Of a stretch of DNA of 7,427 nucleotides, positions 1 to 6,706 are shown in pieces. Position 1 is the stretch's first letter. The number at the start of each line of letters is the position of its first letter. Under the pieces are notes generated by a model, which did not search any database, was not told the DNA's origin, and saw only the letters and a program-made list of their open reading frames with translations. The stretch covers positions 1-7,427 of the forward strand of contig JABABC010000241.1 of assembly GCA_014238445.1 (NCBI GenBank), given 5' to 3'. Source of the DNA: Coxiellaceae bacterium. Lineage in GTDB: Bacteria; Pseudomonadota; Gammaproteobacteria; Coxiellales; Coxiellaceae. A program made the position numbers and the translations under genes.

Positions 1-3000
1 ATACTGGCGTTGCAATAGGAACACCGCCTTTGAGGTTATTTGCCAGCTGCATAATTTCAGAATCATTAAAGGCACTAAGATCAACACGCGCCCCTTGACT
101 AGTATCATACACTTGTTGCATGAAAGCACGCAGGTCTTTCATTGAAGCTTTAGCTTCAAGTAGAGCCGCAATCTTTTTACCCAGGCCTTTTGCTGCCCAA
201 CCCAAATGAACTTCCAACACCTGGCCAATGTTCATCCGCGAGGGGACACCCAATGGGTTCAACACGATATCAACGGGTGTTCCATCTGGTAAGTGTGGCA
301 TATCTTCAACCGGCATAATGGCAGAGATGACACCTTTATTACCATGACGACCCGCAATTTTATCACCTGGCTGAATACGACGTTTTACTGCAAGATACAC
401 TTTAATGACCTTGATCACACCAGGCTGCAAGTCATCGCCTTGCGTGATTTTCTTATATTGTTCTTCAAATTTACCATCACGATCTTTATGCAACTGCTTA
501 AAGCGTTTGTTCGCTAACTCTAATTGTGCAATATTGGCATCATTTCGAACACGGATACTGAACCATTGATCACGACTCAAGGAGTCCAAGTACTCGTCTG
601 TTACTTCTGATCCTGACTTCAACTTATTAGGACCACCATTGACTGTTTGGCCTAATAACTCTTTCCGCAAGGCTTGAAATAGCGCATCTTCACGAATAGT
701 TAACTCATCACCCAGATCTTTCTCAACGCGAATCAACTCTTCTTTCTCAATGGAGAGTGCTCTAGAATCTTTTTCCACCCCATCGCGTGTAAAGACACGA
801 ACATCAATAACAGTACCTCGAACACCAGGGCCTACTCGTAATGAGGAGTCTTTAACATCCGATGCTTTCTCACCAAAAATAGCGCGCAATAATTTTTCTT
901 CTGGGCTTAATTGAGATTCACCTTTAGGCGTTACTTTACCGACTAGAATGTCGCCCGTTTCAACTTCAGCACCAATATGCACAACACCGGTTTCATCAAG
1001 CTTAGATAATGCACTTTCACCGACACTTGGAATATCTGATGAGATTTCTTCTGAGCCCAACTTAGTATCACGAGCAATACAGGTTAATTCTTGAATATGC
1101 ACGGAGGTAAAACGATCTTCATCCACCATGCGCTGGGAAATAATAATGGAATCCTCAAAGTTATACCCATTCCATGGCATAAACGCCACAAATAAGTTTT
1201 GACCTAAGGCTAACTCACCAAGATCCGTAGAAGGCCCGTCTGCCAAAACCTCACCCGATTGAACATCATCACCTAAACTAACAATAGGGCGCTGATTAAT
1301 GCAGGTATTATAGTTAGAGCGAGAAAATTTATTCAAGTTGTAGATATCGACACCCGTATCTATCTCACTGTCTTCTGAGATATCTTTAGCTTTAATCACG
1401 ATGCGTGTCGCATCCACAGAGTAAACCACACCAGCACGTTGTGCTCGAATCGTGACACCAGAGTCCTGTGCTACATCACGCTCCATACCCGTACCGATCA
1501 GCGGCTTATCAGGAACAACAGTAGGCACGGCTTGTCGTTGCATGTTCGCACCCATCAAGGCACGACTAGTGTCATCATGCTCTAGGAATGGCACCAAAGA
1601 TGCCGCCACGGAAACGATTTGACGAGGGGATACATCGACAAAATTAACTTTAGCCGGTGACGTTAATGTGAACTCGCCACGATAACGACAAGTGACCAAA
1701 TCTTCTGTTAAACGATTATCTTGATTAATCCCGGTGTTCGCATGAGCAATATAATACTCGCCTTCTTCAATAGCCGAGAGATAAGAGACATCATCCAAGA
1801 CACAGCCATCTTTAACTTGTCGAAAAGGCGTTTCCAGGAACCCGTAATGATTTGCTCTAGCAAAAACCGACAAGGAGTTAATCAAACCAATGTTGGGTCC
1901 CTCAGGCGTTTCAATCGGACAGACGCGACCATAATGAGTGGGATGCACATCCCGCACTTCAAAGCCTGCACGGTCACGCGTCAAACCACCTGGGCCTAAT
2001 GCTGAAATACGACGCTTGTGTGTGACTTCTGATAATGGGTTATTTTGATCCATAAATTGCGATAACTGACTAGAACCAAAAAACTCTTTAATCGCAGCAG
2101 AAACAGGTTTCGCATTGACTAAATCCTGAGGCATAGTCTCTGGATCCACCATTCCTAAGCGATCTTTCACCGCACGCTCAACTCGCACCAACCCAACACG
2201 AAATTGATTTTCAGTCATTTCACCGACACTACGAATGCGACGATTACCCAAGTTATCGATATCATCAATCATGCCTTTACCATCACGGATATCAACTAAG
2301 ACCCGCATGACAGCAACAATATCTTCTTTAGTTAGAGTTGATGAACCGGTGAGGTCATCACGACCTACACGACGATTAAATTTCATACGACCCACTGTTG
2401 ATAAGTCATAGCGGTCTTCACTGAAGAATAAATTTTCGAATAACGTTTCAGCGGCATCCTTCGTTGGGGGTTCGCCAGGTCGCATAATGCGATAAATTTC
2501 AATTAAACCTTCCAATCGATTCGTAGTTGAATCTAAGCGTAAGGTATCCGCTATGTAAGATCCGCGCTCCAGCTCATTGACGTACAATACTTGAATACGT
2601 TTCACAGAAGCCGCCAATAAGACTTCCAATAAATCCTCAGTTAACTCTTGGTTAGCTGCCGCTAATTCTTCACCGGTAGTCTTGTCAATCACAGGCATTG
2701 CAATTCGCTTACCAATGATAGAATCAAAATTGTATTGCAGGGTTTTAATCTCAGATTTTTCAATCAATCGAATTTGACGACCAGAAACACGACGCCCAGC
2801 TTCAACAATGACATCACCATTTTTATCTTTAATATCCATCGCAAGAATTTCACCACGTAATCGCTGCGGCACTAAACTAAGAATGGCATGATCTTTCTTC
2901 AATGTAATGGTGTCAGTGTCATAGAAAATATCAAGAATTTCTGCTGTGGTGTAGCCTAACGCTCTCAACAAAATAGTAGCAGGAATTTTTCGACGGCGAT

Positions 3001-3649
3001 CAATACGAACAAATACACAGTCTTTCGCGTCAAACTCAAAGTCCAGCCAAGAACCACGGTTAGGGATAATGCGCGCAGAATACAACAACTTACCAGAACT
3101 ATGGGTTTTACCTTTATCATGTTCAAAGAACACACCTGGCGAACGATGCAGTTGAGAAACTACTACACGCTGAGTACCATTGATAATAAAGCTACCTGTT
3201 TTGGTCATTAAAGGAAGCTCACCCATATAGACTTCCTGCTCCTTAATATCCTTAACGACATTATTATCTGCAGTCGATTCTTCTTTGTCATACACCACCA
3301 ATCGCATTTTTACACGCAGCGGTGCTGCATAGGATAAACCACGTAGCAAACATTCGCTTTCATCAAACATCGGCTTGCCTAAGTTATAACTGACATAATG
3401 CAGTTCAGCGTTACCCGAAAAACTAATGATTGGGAAAACACCAGAAAAAGCAGCATGCAACCCGGTGTCTGTACGATCTGCAGGTAAAATGCCTTGTTGC
3501 AAGAAGTCCTTATAAGAATCAATTTGCATAGAAAGCAAATACGGCACAGGAATTACTTCAGGCTTGCTTTTACCCAATCTAAGTCGTAAACGTTTTTTAG
3601 CGGTATTAGACAGAGCCTGGCTGTTGCTTTGATTTATTTTTTGAGTCAT
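1..3649 (-). CDS. rpoB: RNA polymerase beta subunit (partial, 3' end off window)
   Basis: Catalytic beta subunit of DNA-dependent RNA polymerase. A single uninterrupted frame of 1216 codons runs from ATG at 3649 to the left edge and matches E. coli RpoB along its whole length. Visible landmarks are the PYLLS N-terminal region (residues 36-40), the rifampicin region FFGSSQLSQFMDQNN...HKRRISALGPGG (about 523-555), NMQRQAVP, MPWNGYNFEDS, EEKLLRAIFGEKASDVKDSSLRV, and the active-site segment GDKIAGRHGNKG with Lys1097 and Lys1105 (E. coli K1065 and K1073). The sequence stops at IATPV, so about 156 C-terminal residues by E. coli comparison are missing. The N-terminus is 11 residues longer than in E. 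coli; no later in-frame ATG, GTG or TTG precedes the conserved KKR segment, and the Shine-Dalgarno is weak. It follows rplL after 110 nt and is presumably cotranscribed with it. Identification is certain; the exact start is likely. Confidence 0.98.
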   Translation of the reverse strand, partial: MTQKINQSNSQALSNTAKKRLRLRLGKSKPEVIPVPYLLSMQIDSYKDFLQQGILPADRTDTGLHAAFSGVFPIISFSGNAELHYVSYNLGKPMFDESECLLRGLSYAAPLRVKMRLVVYDKEESTADNNVVKDIKEQEVYMGELPLMTKTGSFIINGTQRVVVSQLHRSPGVFFEHDKGKTHSSGKLLYSARIIPNRGSWLDFEFDAKDCVFVRIDRRRKIPATILLRALGYTTAEILDIFYDTDTITLKKDHAILSLVPQRLRGEILAMDIKDKNGDVIVEAGRRVSGRQIRLIEKSEIKTLQYNFDSIIGKRIAMPVIDKTTGEELAAANQELTEDLLEVLLAASVKRIQVLYVNELERGSYIADTLRLDSTTNRLEGLIEIYRIMRPGEPPTKDAAETLFENLFFSEDRYDLSTVGRMKFNRRVGRDDLTGSSTLTKEDIVAVMRVLVDIRDGKGMIDDIDNLGNRRIRSVGEMTENQFRVGLVRVERAVKDRLGMVDPETMPQDLVNAKPVSAAIKEFFGSSQLSQFMDQNNPLSEVTHKRRISALGPGGLTRDRAGFEVRDVHPTHYGRVCPIETPEGPNIGLINSLSVFARANHYGFLETPFRQVKDGCVLDDVSYLSAIEEGEYYIAHANTGINQDNRLTEDLVTCRYRGEFTLTSPAKVNFVDVSPRQIVSVAASLVPFLEHDDTSRALMGANMQRQAVPTVVPDKPLIGTGMERDVAQDSGVTIRAQRAGVVYSVDATRIVIKAKDISEDSEIDTGVDIYNLNKFSRSNYNTCINQRPIVSLGDDVQSGEVLADGPSTDLGELALGQNLFVAFMPWNGYNFEDSIIISQRMVDEDRFTSVHIQELTCIARDTKLGSEEISSDIPSVGESALSKLDETGVVHIGAEVETGDILVGKVTPKGESQLSPEEKLLRAIFGEKASDVKDSSLRVGPGVRGTVIDVRVFTRDGVEKDSRALSIEKEELIRVEKDLGDELTIREDALFQALRKELLGQTVNGGPNKLKSGSEVTDEYLDSLSRDQWFSIRVRNDANIAQLELANKRFKQLHKDRDGKFEEQYKKITQGDDLQPGVIKVIKVYLAVKRRIQPGDKIAGRHGNKGVISAIMPVEDMPHLPDGTPVDIVLNPLGVPSRMNIGQVLEVHLGWAAKGLGKKIAALLEAKASMKDLRAFMQQVYDTSQGARVDLSAFNDSEIMQLANNLKGGVPIATPV
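1997..2077 (-). other. rpoB: Rifampicin resistance-determining region of rpoB, wild-type residues
   Basis: This segment encodes the cluster I rifampicin pocket (E. coli residues 507-533; here 525-551, offset +18). The residues most often changed in resistant mutants are all the sensitive type: Gln531 (Q513), Asp534 (D516), His544 (H526, codon 2018-2020) and Ser549 (S531, codon 2003-2005). The only difference I see from E. coli in this stretch is Val for Ile524. Susceptibility is inferred from this segment alone. Confidence 0.9.
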
Positions 3650-3706
3650 GCGTTTTACCCATGGTTCATCGGTGTTATGTGACAATTTCTTTCATTCTAT
3701 CAATGC

Positions 3707-3742
3707 AAAAGCCCCTCTTTCAGCCTATGCTAAAAGAGGAGC
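3707..3742 (-). terminator. Attenuator-like hairpin between rplL and rpoB
   Basis: Read on the minus strand, GCTCCTCTTT (3742-3733) pairs with AAAGAGGGGC (3720-3711), giving a 10-bp stem with one G-U pair and a 12-nt loop, followed by only four T residues (3710-3707). The short T-run suggests partial rather than complete termination. In E. coli the rplL-rpoB gap carries a partial terminator that lowers rpoB transcription relative to the ribosomal genes; the same position here suggests the same role, by inference. Confidence 0.7.
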
Positions 3743-3759
3743 TATTGATTACTGTGGTC

Positions 3760-4137
3760 TTACTTAAGTTCAACCTCAGCACCAGCTTCTTCAAGCTGCT
3801 TTTTGAAGTTTTCGGCTTCATCTTTACTGGCGGCTTCTTTCACAGTAGTAGGAGCACTTTCCACCGTGTCTTTAGCTTCTTTCAAGCCTAAACCAGTGAT
3901 AGCGCGAATTGCTTTAATAACAGCAATTTTATTGCTTCCGAAAGACTTCATTACAACGTCAAATTCAGTTTGCTCTTCAACAGCACCTGCGTCAGCCGCA
4001 GCTGGGCCTGCAACAGCAACCGCTGCAGCAGCAGATACGCCGAACTTCTCTTCCATTGCGCTTACTAGATCACAAACGTCCATAACGCTCATGTTAGCAA
4101 TTGCATCAATAATTTGATCTTTAGTTAATTCAGTCAT
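3760..4137 (-). CDS. rplL: 50S ribosomal protein L7/L12
   Basis: Stalk protein that recruits and stimulates translation GTPases (EF-Tu, EF-G, IF2, RF3), bound as dimers to L10. It is 125 residues (E. coli 121). The N-terminal dimerisation and L10-binding helices cover about 1-33 (MTELTKDQIIDAI...SAMEEKFG). An Ala/Gly/Pro-rich hinge spans about 34-55, and the C-terminal factor-binding domain runs from about 57 to 125, with TEFDV, KIAVIKAIR, TGLGLKEAKD and a VELK end. I chose ATG 4137 over the in-frame TTG at 4149 because homologues begin at MTELTKDQ and the TTG falls inside the ribosome-binding site. Cys22 in the first domain is slightly unusual. It lies 33 nt after rplJ and is made in several copies per ribosome, consistent with its strong Shine-Dalgarno. 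Confidence 0.98.
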   Translation of the reverse strand: MTELTKDQIIDAIANMSVMDVCDLVSAMEEKFGVSAAAAVAVAGPAAADAGAVEEQTEFDVVMKSFGSNKIAVIKAIRAITGLGLKEAKDTVESAPTTVKEAASKDEAENFKKQLEEAGAEVELK

Positions 4138-4140
4138 TTT

Positions 4141-4147
4141 CTTCTCC
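4141..4147 (-). promoter_or_regulatory. rplL ribosome-binding site (decides start)
   Basis: On the minus strand GGAGAAG precedes ATG 4137, with 6 nt between GGAG and the start codon. The upstream in-frame TTG at 4149 overlaps this site, which argues for the ATG. The short rplJ-rplL spacer is almost entirely A and T, probably keeping the site unstructured. Confidence 0.8.
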
Positions 4148-4170
4148 AAATAATAATAATAGTAATAGTT

Positions 4171-4698
4171 TTAAGCAGCCTTTTTGTCTTCAGCAACTGC
4201 AGCAATCACTCGAACAGCTTGAACAACGGTTTCATTCGTTGTTTGAACTACTTTTGTAATTGGAGCAATCATGACAGACATTAATTGACTAATAGCTTGA
4301 TTGTATGTTGGCAAGCTAGCAACGGCAGCTAGCTGCTCTAATGGTAATAACGCACCATCGACAACTAGAGCAACCACATCCATCGCATCATGATCTTTCA
4401 CATAATCTTTCAATAACCTAGCGCAAGCACCAGGGTCTTCTTGTGAAAATAACAAAACGATGGGACCTTTAAGTGCTGGCTCTATACACGCAAAATTCGT
4501 GTCTTCGATAGCTCTTCTGGCCAAGGTATTACGAGAAACACGGACAAGCACACCGGCTTTACGAGCTTCTACACGCAGCTGATCGAGCGCAGATACTGTT
4601 AAACCTCGATAATCTGCAGCAATAGCAGCAATAGAGTTTTTAGCAATCTGATTAAGCTCAGCAACCATGGCTTTTTTGTCTTCTAAACGTAGAGTCAC
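4171..4698 (-). CDS. rplJ: 50S ribosomal protein L10
   Basis: Base of the L7/L12 stalk: the N-terminal domain binds 23S rRNA next to L11, and the C-terminal helix holds L12 dimers. It is 175 residues against 165 in E. coli. The start is GTG (4696-4698), supported by GAGGG at 4705-4709 with 6 nt spacing and by the family N-terminus (MTLRLEDKKA; E. coli MALNLQDKQA). Conserved segments are DYRGLTV (29-35), VRVSRNTLARRAIE (52-65), PGACARLLKDY and LPTYNQAI (129-136). The extra ten residues all lie after LPTY, in the helix that binds L12, and contain an APIT segment (145-148). L10 complexed with L12 is known to repress its own operon through the mRNA leader, and such a leader is seen just upstream. 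Confidence 0.98.
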   Translation of the reverse strand: MTLRLEDKKAMVAELNQIAKNSIAAIAADYRGLTVSALDQLRVEARKAGVLVRVSRNTLARRAIEDTNFACIEPALKGPIVLLFSQEDPGACARLLKDYVKDHDAMDVVALVVDGALLPLEQLAAVASLPTYNQAISQLMSVMIAPITKVVQTTNETVVQAVRVIAAVAEDKKAA

Positions 4699-4913
4699 TT
4701 TTAGCCCTCGTATTAGTTAATATTAAGGAAATCTAAATTATAGAATCCCCACCCTTTGGTGAACCGAGAACATGTGTTTTCGTCGCACCGTCTGCGTAGG
4801 CCAGCAACTGCTATTAAGCACTGAATCCAGTGCACCTACGGTCTTCGACGAGAGGCATATGAACTGTATCAAACAGTCTTCACAGGCCTATCGCGAATGC
4901 ATTGACTTGCCTA
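4699..4913 (-). promoter_or_regulatory. Structured rplJ leader, probable L10-binding autoregulatory RNA
   Basis: The 215-nt rplA-rplJ gap is rich in inverted repeats. On the minus-strand RNA an outer stem TCGTCG/CGACGA (4851-4846 with 4785-4780) leads, through an asymmetric purine-rich internal loop (5 nt / 9 nt), to an inner stem CGTAGG/CCTACG (4840-4835 with 4800-4795). The inner stem encloses a 6-bp hairpin GCACTG-CAGTGC (4833-4818). Upstream is a hairpin ACTGT-ACAGT (4877-4863), and downstream CACC-AAAG-GGTG near 4751-4762. L10 leaders in this position contain a kink-turn bound by the L10-L12 complex; the asymmetric loop with GA steps fits that, but I have not matched it to a covariance model. 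The segment nearest the GTG is AT-rich and carries the rplJ Shine-Dalgarno. Confidence 0.7.
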
Positions 4914-4929
4914 TTAAATAGAGCAAGTC
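4904..4929 (-). repeat. Inverted repeat overlapping the rplA stop codon
   Basis: GACTTGC (4929-4923) and GCAAGTC (4910-4904) are perfect 7-bp arms. Inside them, after one bulged T, CTAT and ATAG add 4 bp around a TTA loop. The rplA TAA, followed in frame by TAG, sits in the loop and inner stem. There is no T-run after it, so it is not a classical terminator. It may be an RNA processing or stability element marking the start of the rplJ leader. Confidence 0.5.
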
Positions 4930-5609
4930 GCCACATCAACCACTAGGCCTGGGCCCATCGTGGTCGATACAGTAATTTTCTTAAAATACGTACCTTTAGC
5001 TGTCGTTGGCTTAGCTTTCTTTAAGTCAGCCAACAAAGCATCTAAATTGGTCTTTAAATCCTCTGCTTTGAAATCAACCCTTCCAATGGAGCCATGAATA
5101 ATTCCGTTTTTATCGGTACGAAAACGCACCTGGCCTGCTTTTGCATTTTTTACGGCTGTGGCAGCATCTGGTGTAACGGTACCAACCTTAGGGTTAGGCA
5201 TGAGGCCTTTAGGTCCTAAAATTTGACCTAATTGACCTACCACACGCATGGTATCCGGCGTTGCTATCACAACGTCGAAATCTATTTGACCTGCTTTAAT
5301 TTGATCAGCTAAATCATCTAGACCCACAATATCCGCACCAGCTGCTTTAGCTTTTTCTGCTTGATCACCTTGCGCAAACACGGCAACACGAACTGATTTT
5401 CCAGAACCGCAGGGCAATACGGTAGCGCCTCGGACATTCTGGTCAGATTTCTTCGCATTCACGCCCAGCATCACAGCAACATCGATAGACTCCATGAATT
5501 TGGTTTTAGAACATTGTGATAATAAATCCAGGGCTTCCATCAATGGGAATTGTTTACCTAATGGACGGCCACCTAAGATGTCATAAATCGCTTTCATTCG
5601 CTTGCTCAT
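4914..5609 (-). CDS. rplA: 50S ribosomal protein L1
   Basis: Forms the mobile L1 stalk by the E-site, contacting departing tRNA, and acts as translational repressor of the L11 operon by binding its mRNA leader. It is 231 residues (E. coli 234). Diagnostic segments are KSDQNVRGATVLP (54-66), VRVAVFAQG, DVVIATPDTMRVVGQLGQILGPKGLMPNPKVGTVTP split over 112-147, VKNAKAGQVRFR and KNGIIHGSIG. The C-terminus diverges from E. coli and ends in ATCSI. The ATG overlaps the rplK stop as ATGA, and AGAGGGGG (5617-5624) lies 7 nt upstream inside rplK, so translation is probably coupled to L11. The gene ends in TAA followed directly by an in-frame TAG. Confidence 0.98.
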   Translation of the reverse strand: MSKRMKAIYDILGGRPLGKQFPLMEALDLLSQCSKTKFMESIDVAVMLGVNAKKSDQNVRGATVLPCGSGKSVRVAVFAQGDQAEKAKAAGADIVGLDDLADQIKAGQIDFDVVIATPDTMRVVGQLGQILGPKGLMPNPKVGTVTPDAATAVKNAKAGQVRFRTDKNGIIHGSIGRVDFKAEDLKTNLDALLADLKKAKPTTAKGTYFKKITVSTTMGPGLVVDVATCSI

Positions 5610-6046
5610 TGGATAGCCCCCTCTTCAACATCAACACCCATGCTGCGAGCAGTTCCTGCGATAGTGCGAACAGCCGCATTAAGATCTGCAGCTGATAAAT
5701 CAGGTGCTTTAAGGTTTGCTATGTCTTCTAATTGAGTGCGTGTGATCATCCCCACTTTAACTGTGTTGGGCGTAGCACTACCACTTTTTAATTTAATTGC
5801 TTTTAGAATTAAGACCGCCGCAGGAGGCGTCTTCATAATGAAAGTGAAACTACGATCGGCATAGACCGTGATTTTCACCGGAGTAGGAAGCCCACGTTCC
5901 ATATCTTGAGTTTTCGCATTAAATGACTTACAAAACTCCATAATATTCACGCCATGCTGACCTAATGCAGGCCCAACAGGTGGACTTGGTTTTGCTTCAC
6001 CTGCGGGGATTTGCAAGCTGATATACCCCGTAATCTTTTTAGCCAT
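5606..6046 (-). CDS. rplK: 50S ribosomal protein L11
   Basis: Binds the GTPase-associated region of 23S rRNA, is needed for RelA-dependent stringent response, and forms part of the thiostrepton site. It is 146 residues (E. coli 142), with a short C-terminal tail EEGAIQ. The proline-rich N-terminal signature PSPPVGPALGQHGVNIMEFC (20-39) is intact, followed by YADRSFTF (62-69), KTPPAAVL (72-79) and the rRNA-binding C-terminal domain ending GTARSMGVDV. Lys3 and Lys40 match the lysines methylated by PrmA in E. coli L11. I chose ATG 6046 because it gives the family MAKK start and has AGAGG 5 nt upstream; the in-frame GTG at 6070 would add eight residues absent from homologues. It overlaps rplA by 4 nt. 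Confidence 0.98.
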   Translation of the reverse strand: MAKKITGYISLQIPAGEAKPSPPVGPALGQHGVNIMEFCKSFNAKTQDMERGLPTPVKITVYADRSFTFIMKTPPAAVLILKAIKLKSGSATPNTVKVGMITRTQLEDIANLKAPDLSAADLNAAVRTIAGTARSMGVDVEEGAIQ

Positions 6047-6051
6047 AACTA

Positions 6052-6056
6052 CCTCT
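6052..6056 (-). promoter_or_regulatory. rplK ribosome-binding site (decides start)
   Basis: AGAGG on the minus strand lies 5 nt before ATG 6046. It would fall inside the coding region if the upstream GTG at 6070 were used, so it supports the shorter L11. Confidence 0.75.
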
Positions 6057-6062
6057 TTGTGT

Positions 6063-6094
6063 GGGTGCAAACGCAGTCACAAGTCCTGCTCCCC
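6063..6094 (-). promoter_or_regulatory. Candidate L1-binding site in the rplK leader
   Basis: On the minus-strand RNA, GGG (6094-6092) can pair with CCC (6065-6063) and GCAG (6089-6086) with CTGC (6076-6073). The two short helices are joined by an asymmetric loop (2 nt on one side, 7 nt on the other), with a 9-nt apical loop. Two helices joined by an asymmetric loop is the known form of L1 targets in 23S rRNA and in L11 operon leaders, and the position just before rplK fits. The stems are short and the match is by shape and place only. Confidence 0.35.
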
Positions 6095-6099
6095 GGTTT

Positions 6100-6124
6100 A
6101 AAACGACCCCCTCGAAGGGTGGTC
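6100..6124 (-). terminator. Terminator-like hairpin between nusG and rplK
   Basis: On the minus strand GACC-A-CCCT (6124-6116) pairs with AGGG-GGTC (6112-6105), giving eight base pairs with one bulged A and a TCG loop. It is followed by G and then TTTT (6103-6100). It lies 22 nt after the nusG stop. The short T-run suggests partial termination or an mRNA 3' end separating secE-nusG from rplKAJL. In E. coli a promoter for the L11 operon lies in this gap; I could not find a convincing one here. Confidence 0.6.
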
Positions 6125-6145
6125 ATACACCTACAGGCATCCCGC

Positions 6146-6703
6146 CTAGCATTTCTCAACTTGAGAAAATTCCAATTCAACAGGCGTTGACCGTCCAAAA
6201 ATAGAAACGGACACACGCAAACGACTCTTGTCGTAATTCACATCTTCCACAACACCATTAAAGTCAGCGAATGGACCATCGTTTACTCGAATGACTTCGC
6301 CAGGCTCAAATAAAACTTTCGGTTTTGGTTTGTTCTCACCATCCTCCATACGCTGAAGAATACGGTTCACCTCTTTTTCGGTTAACGGTATAGGACGATC
6401 AGATGTGCCGCCGATAAAACCCAATACTTTAGGCACATTACGAACCATATGCCAAACTGCATCATCACAGTCCATTTGCACCAAAACATAGCCTGGAAAA
6501 TATTTGCGCTCACTACGACGCTTTTGTCCTCCACGCATCTCAACTACTTCCTCGGTTGGTACAATAATCTCACCGAACTTACTTTTCAGTGAATCATCCT
6601 CAGCGATCATTTTTTTAATGCGCTCTGCAACTTGATTTTCAAAATTAGAATATGTTTGTATCACATACCAACGCTGCTTCATTGAATCAGTTTGATCAGA
6701 CAT
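6146..6703 (-). CDS. nusG: Transcription elongation/antitermination factor NusG
   Basis: Binds the RNA polymerase clamp to suppress pausing; its C-terminal domain contacts ribosomal S10 or Rho, linking transcription to translation or termination. It is 185 residues (E. coli 181). The N-terminal NGN domain covers about 10-118 (RWYVIQTYSNFENQVAERIK, PTEEVVE, RKYFPGYVLVQM, VPKVLGFIGG). A linker spans about 119-131, and the KOW domain runs from about 132 to 185 (GEVIRVNDGPFADFNGVVEDV, then SIFGRSTPVELEFSQVEK). Phe169 corresponds to E. coli F165, a residue at the S10 contact. ATG 6703 lies 3 nt after the secE stop, the usual secE-nusG pair, and translation is probably coupled. The C-terminal residue is Cys instead of the E. 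coli Ala. All key motifs are present. Confidence 0.98.
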   Translation of the reverse strand: MSDQTDSMKQRWYVIQTYSNFENQVAERIKKMIAEDDSLKSKFGEIIVPTEEVVEMRGGQKRRSERKYFPGYVLVQMDCDDAVWHMVRNVPKVLGFIGGTSDRPIPLTEKEVNRILQRMEDGENKPKPKVLFEPGEVIRVNDGPFADFNGVVEDVNYDKSRLRVSVSIFGRSTPVELEFSQVEKC

Positions 6704-6706
6704 TGA

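Noticed and set aside
293..517. Plus-strand open frame of 74 codons
   Set aside because: It lies antisense within rpoB, has no recognisable protein features and no supporting context; the minus strand encodes the conserved RpoB active-site segment here.
1721..1999. Plus-strand open frame of 92 codons
   Set aside because: Antisense to the conserved rifampicin and downstream region of rpoB; the translation resembles no family I know.
3803..4117. Plus-strand open frame of 104 codons rich in Ala, Ser and Ile
   Set aside because: It is the antisense shadow of the Ala-rich rplL gene; the minus frame is unmistakable L7/L12.
4138..4149. Upstream TTG start for L7/L12
   Set aside because: The TTG overlaps the GGAG ribosome-binding site, and homologues start at the downstream ATG.
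6047..6070. Upstream GTG start for L11 adding MHPHKEVV
   Set aside because: The extra residues are absent from the family, and the extension would translate through the AGAGG ribosome-binding site of ATG 6046.
6152..6168. Perfect DNA palindrome with 8-bp arms and a single central base in the nusG 3' end
   Set aside because: It encodes the conserved FSQVEK ending of NusG, the one-base centre cannot form an RNA loop without opening pairs, and nothing else suggests an operator.
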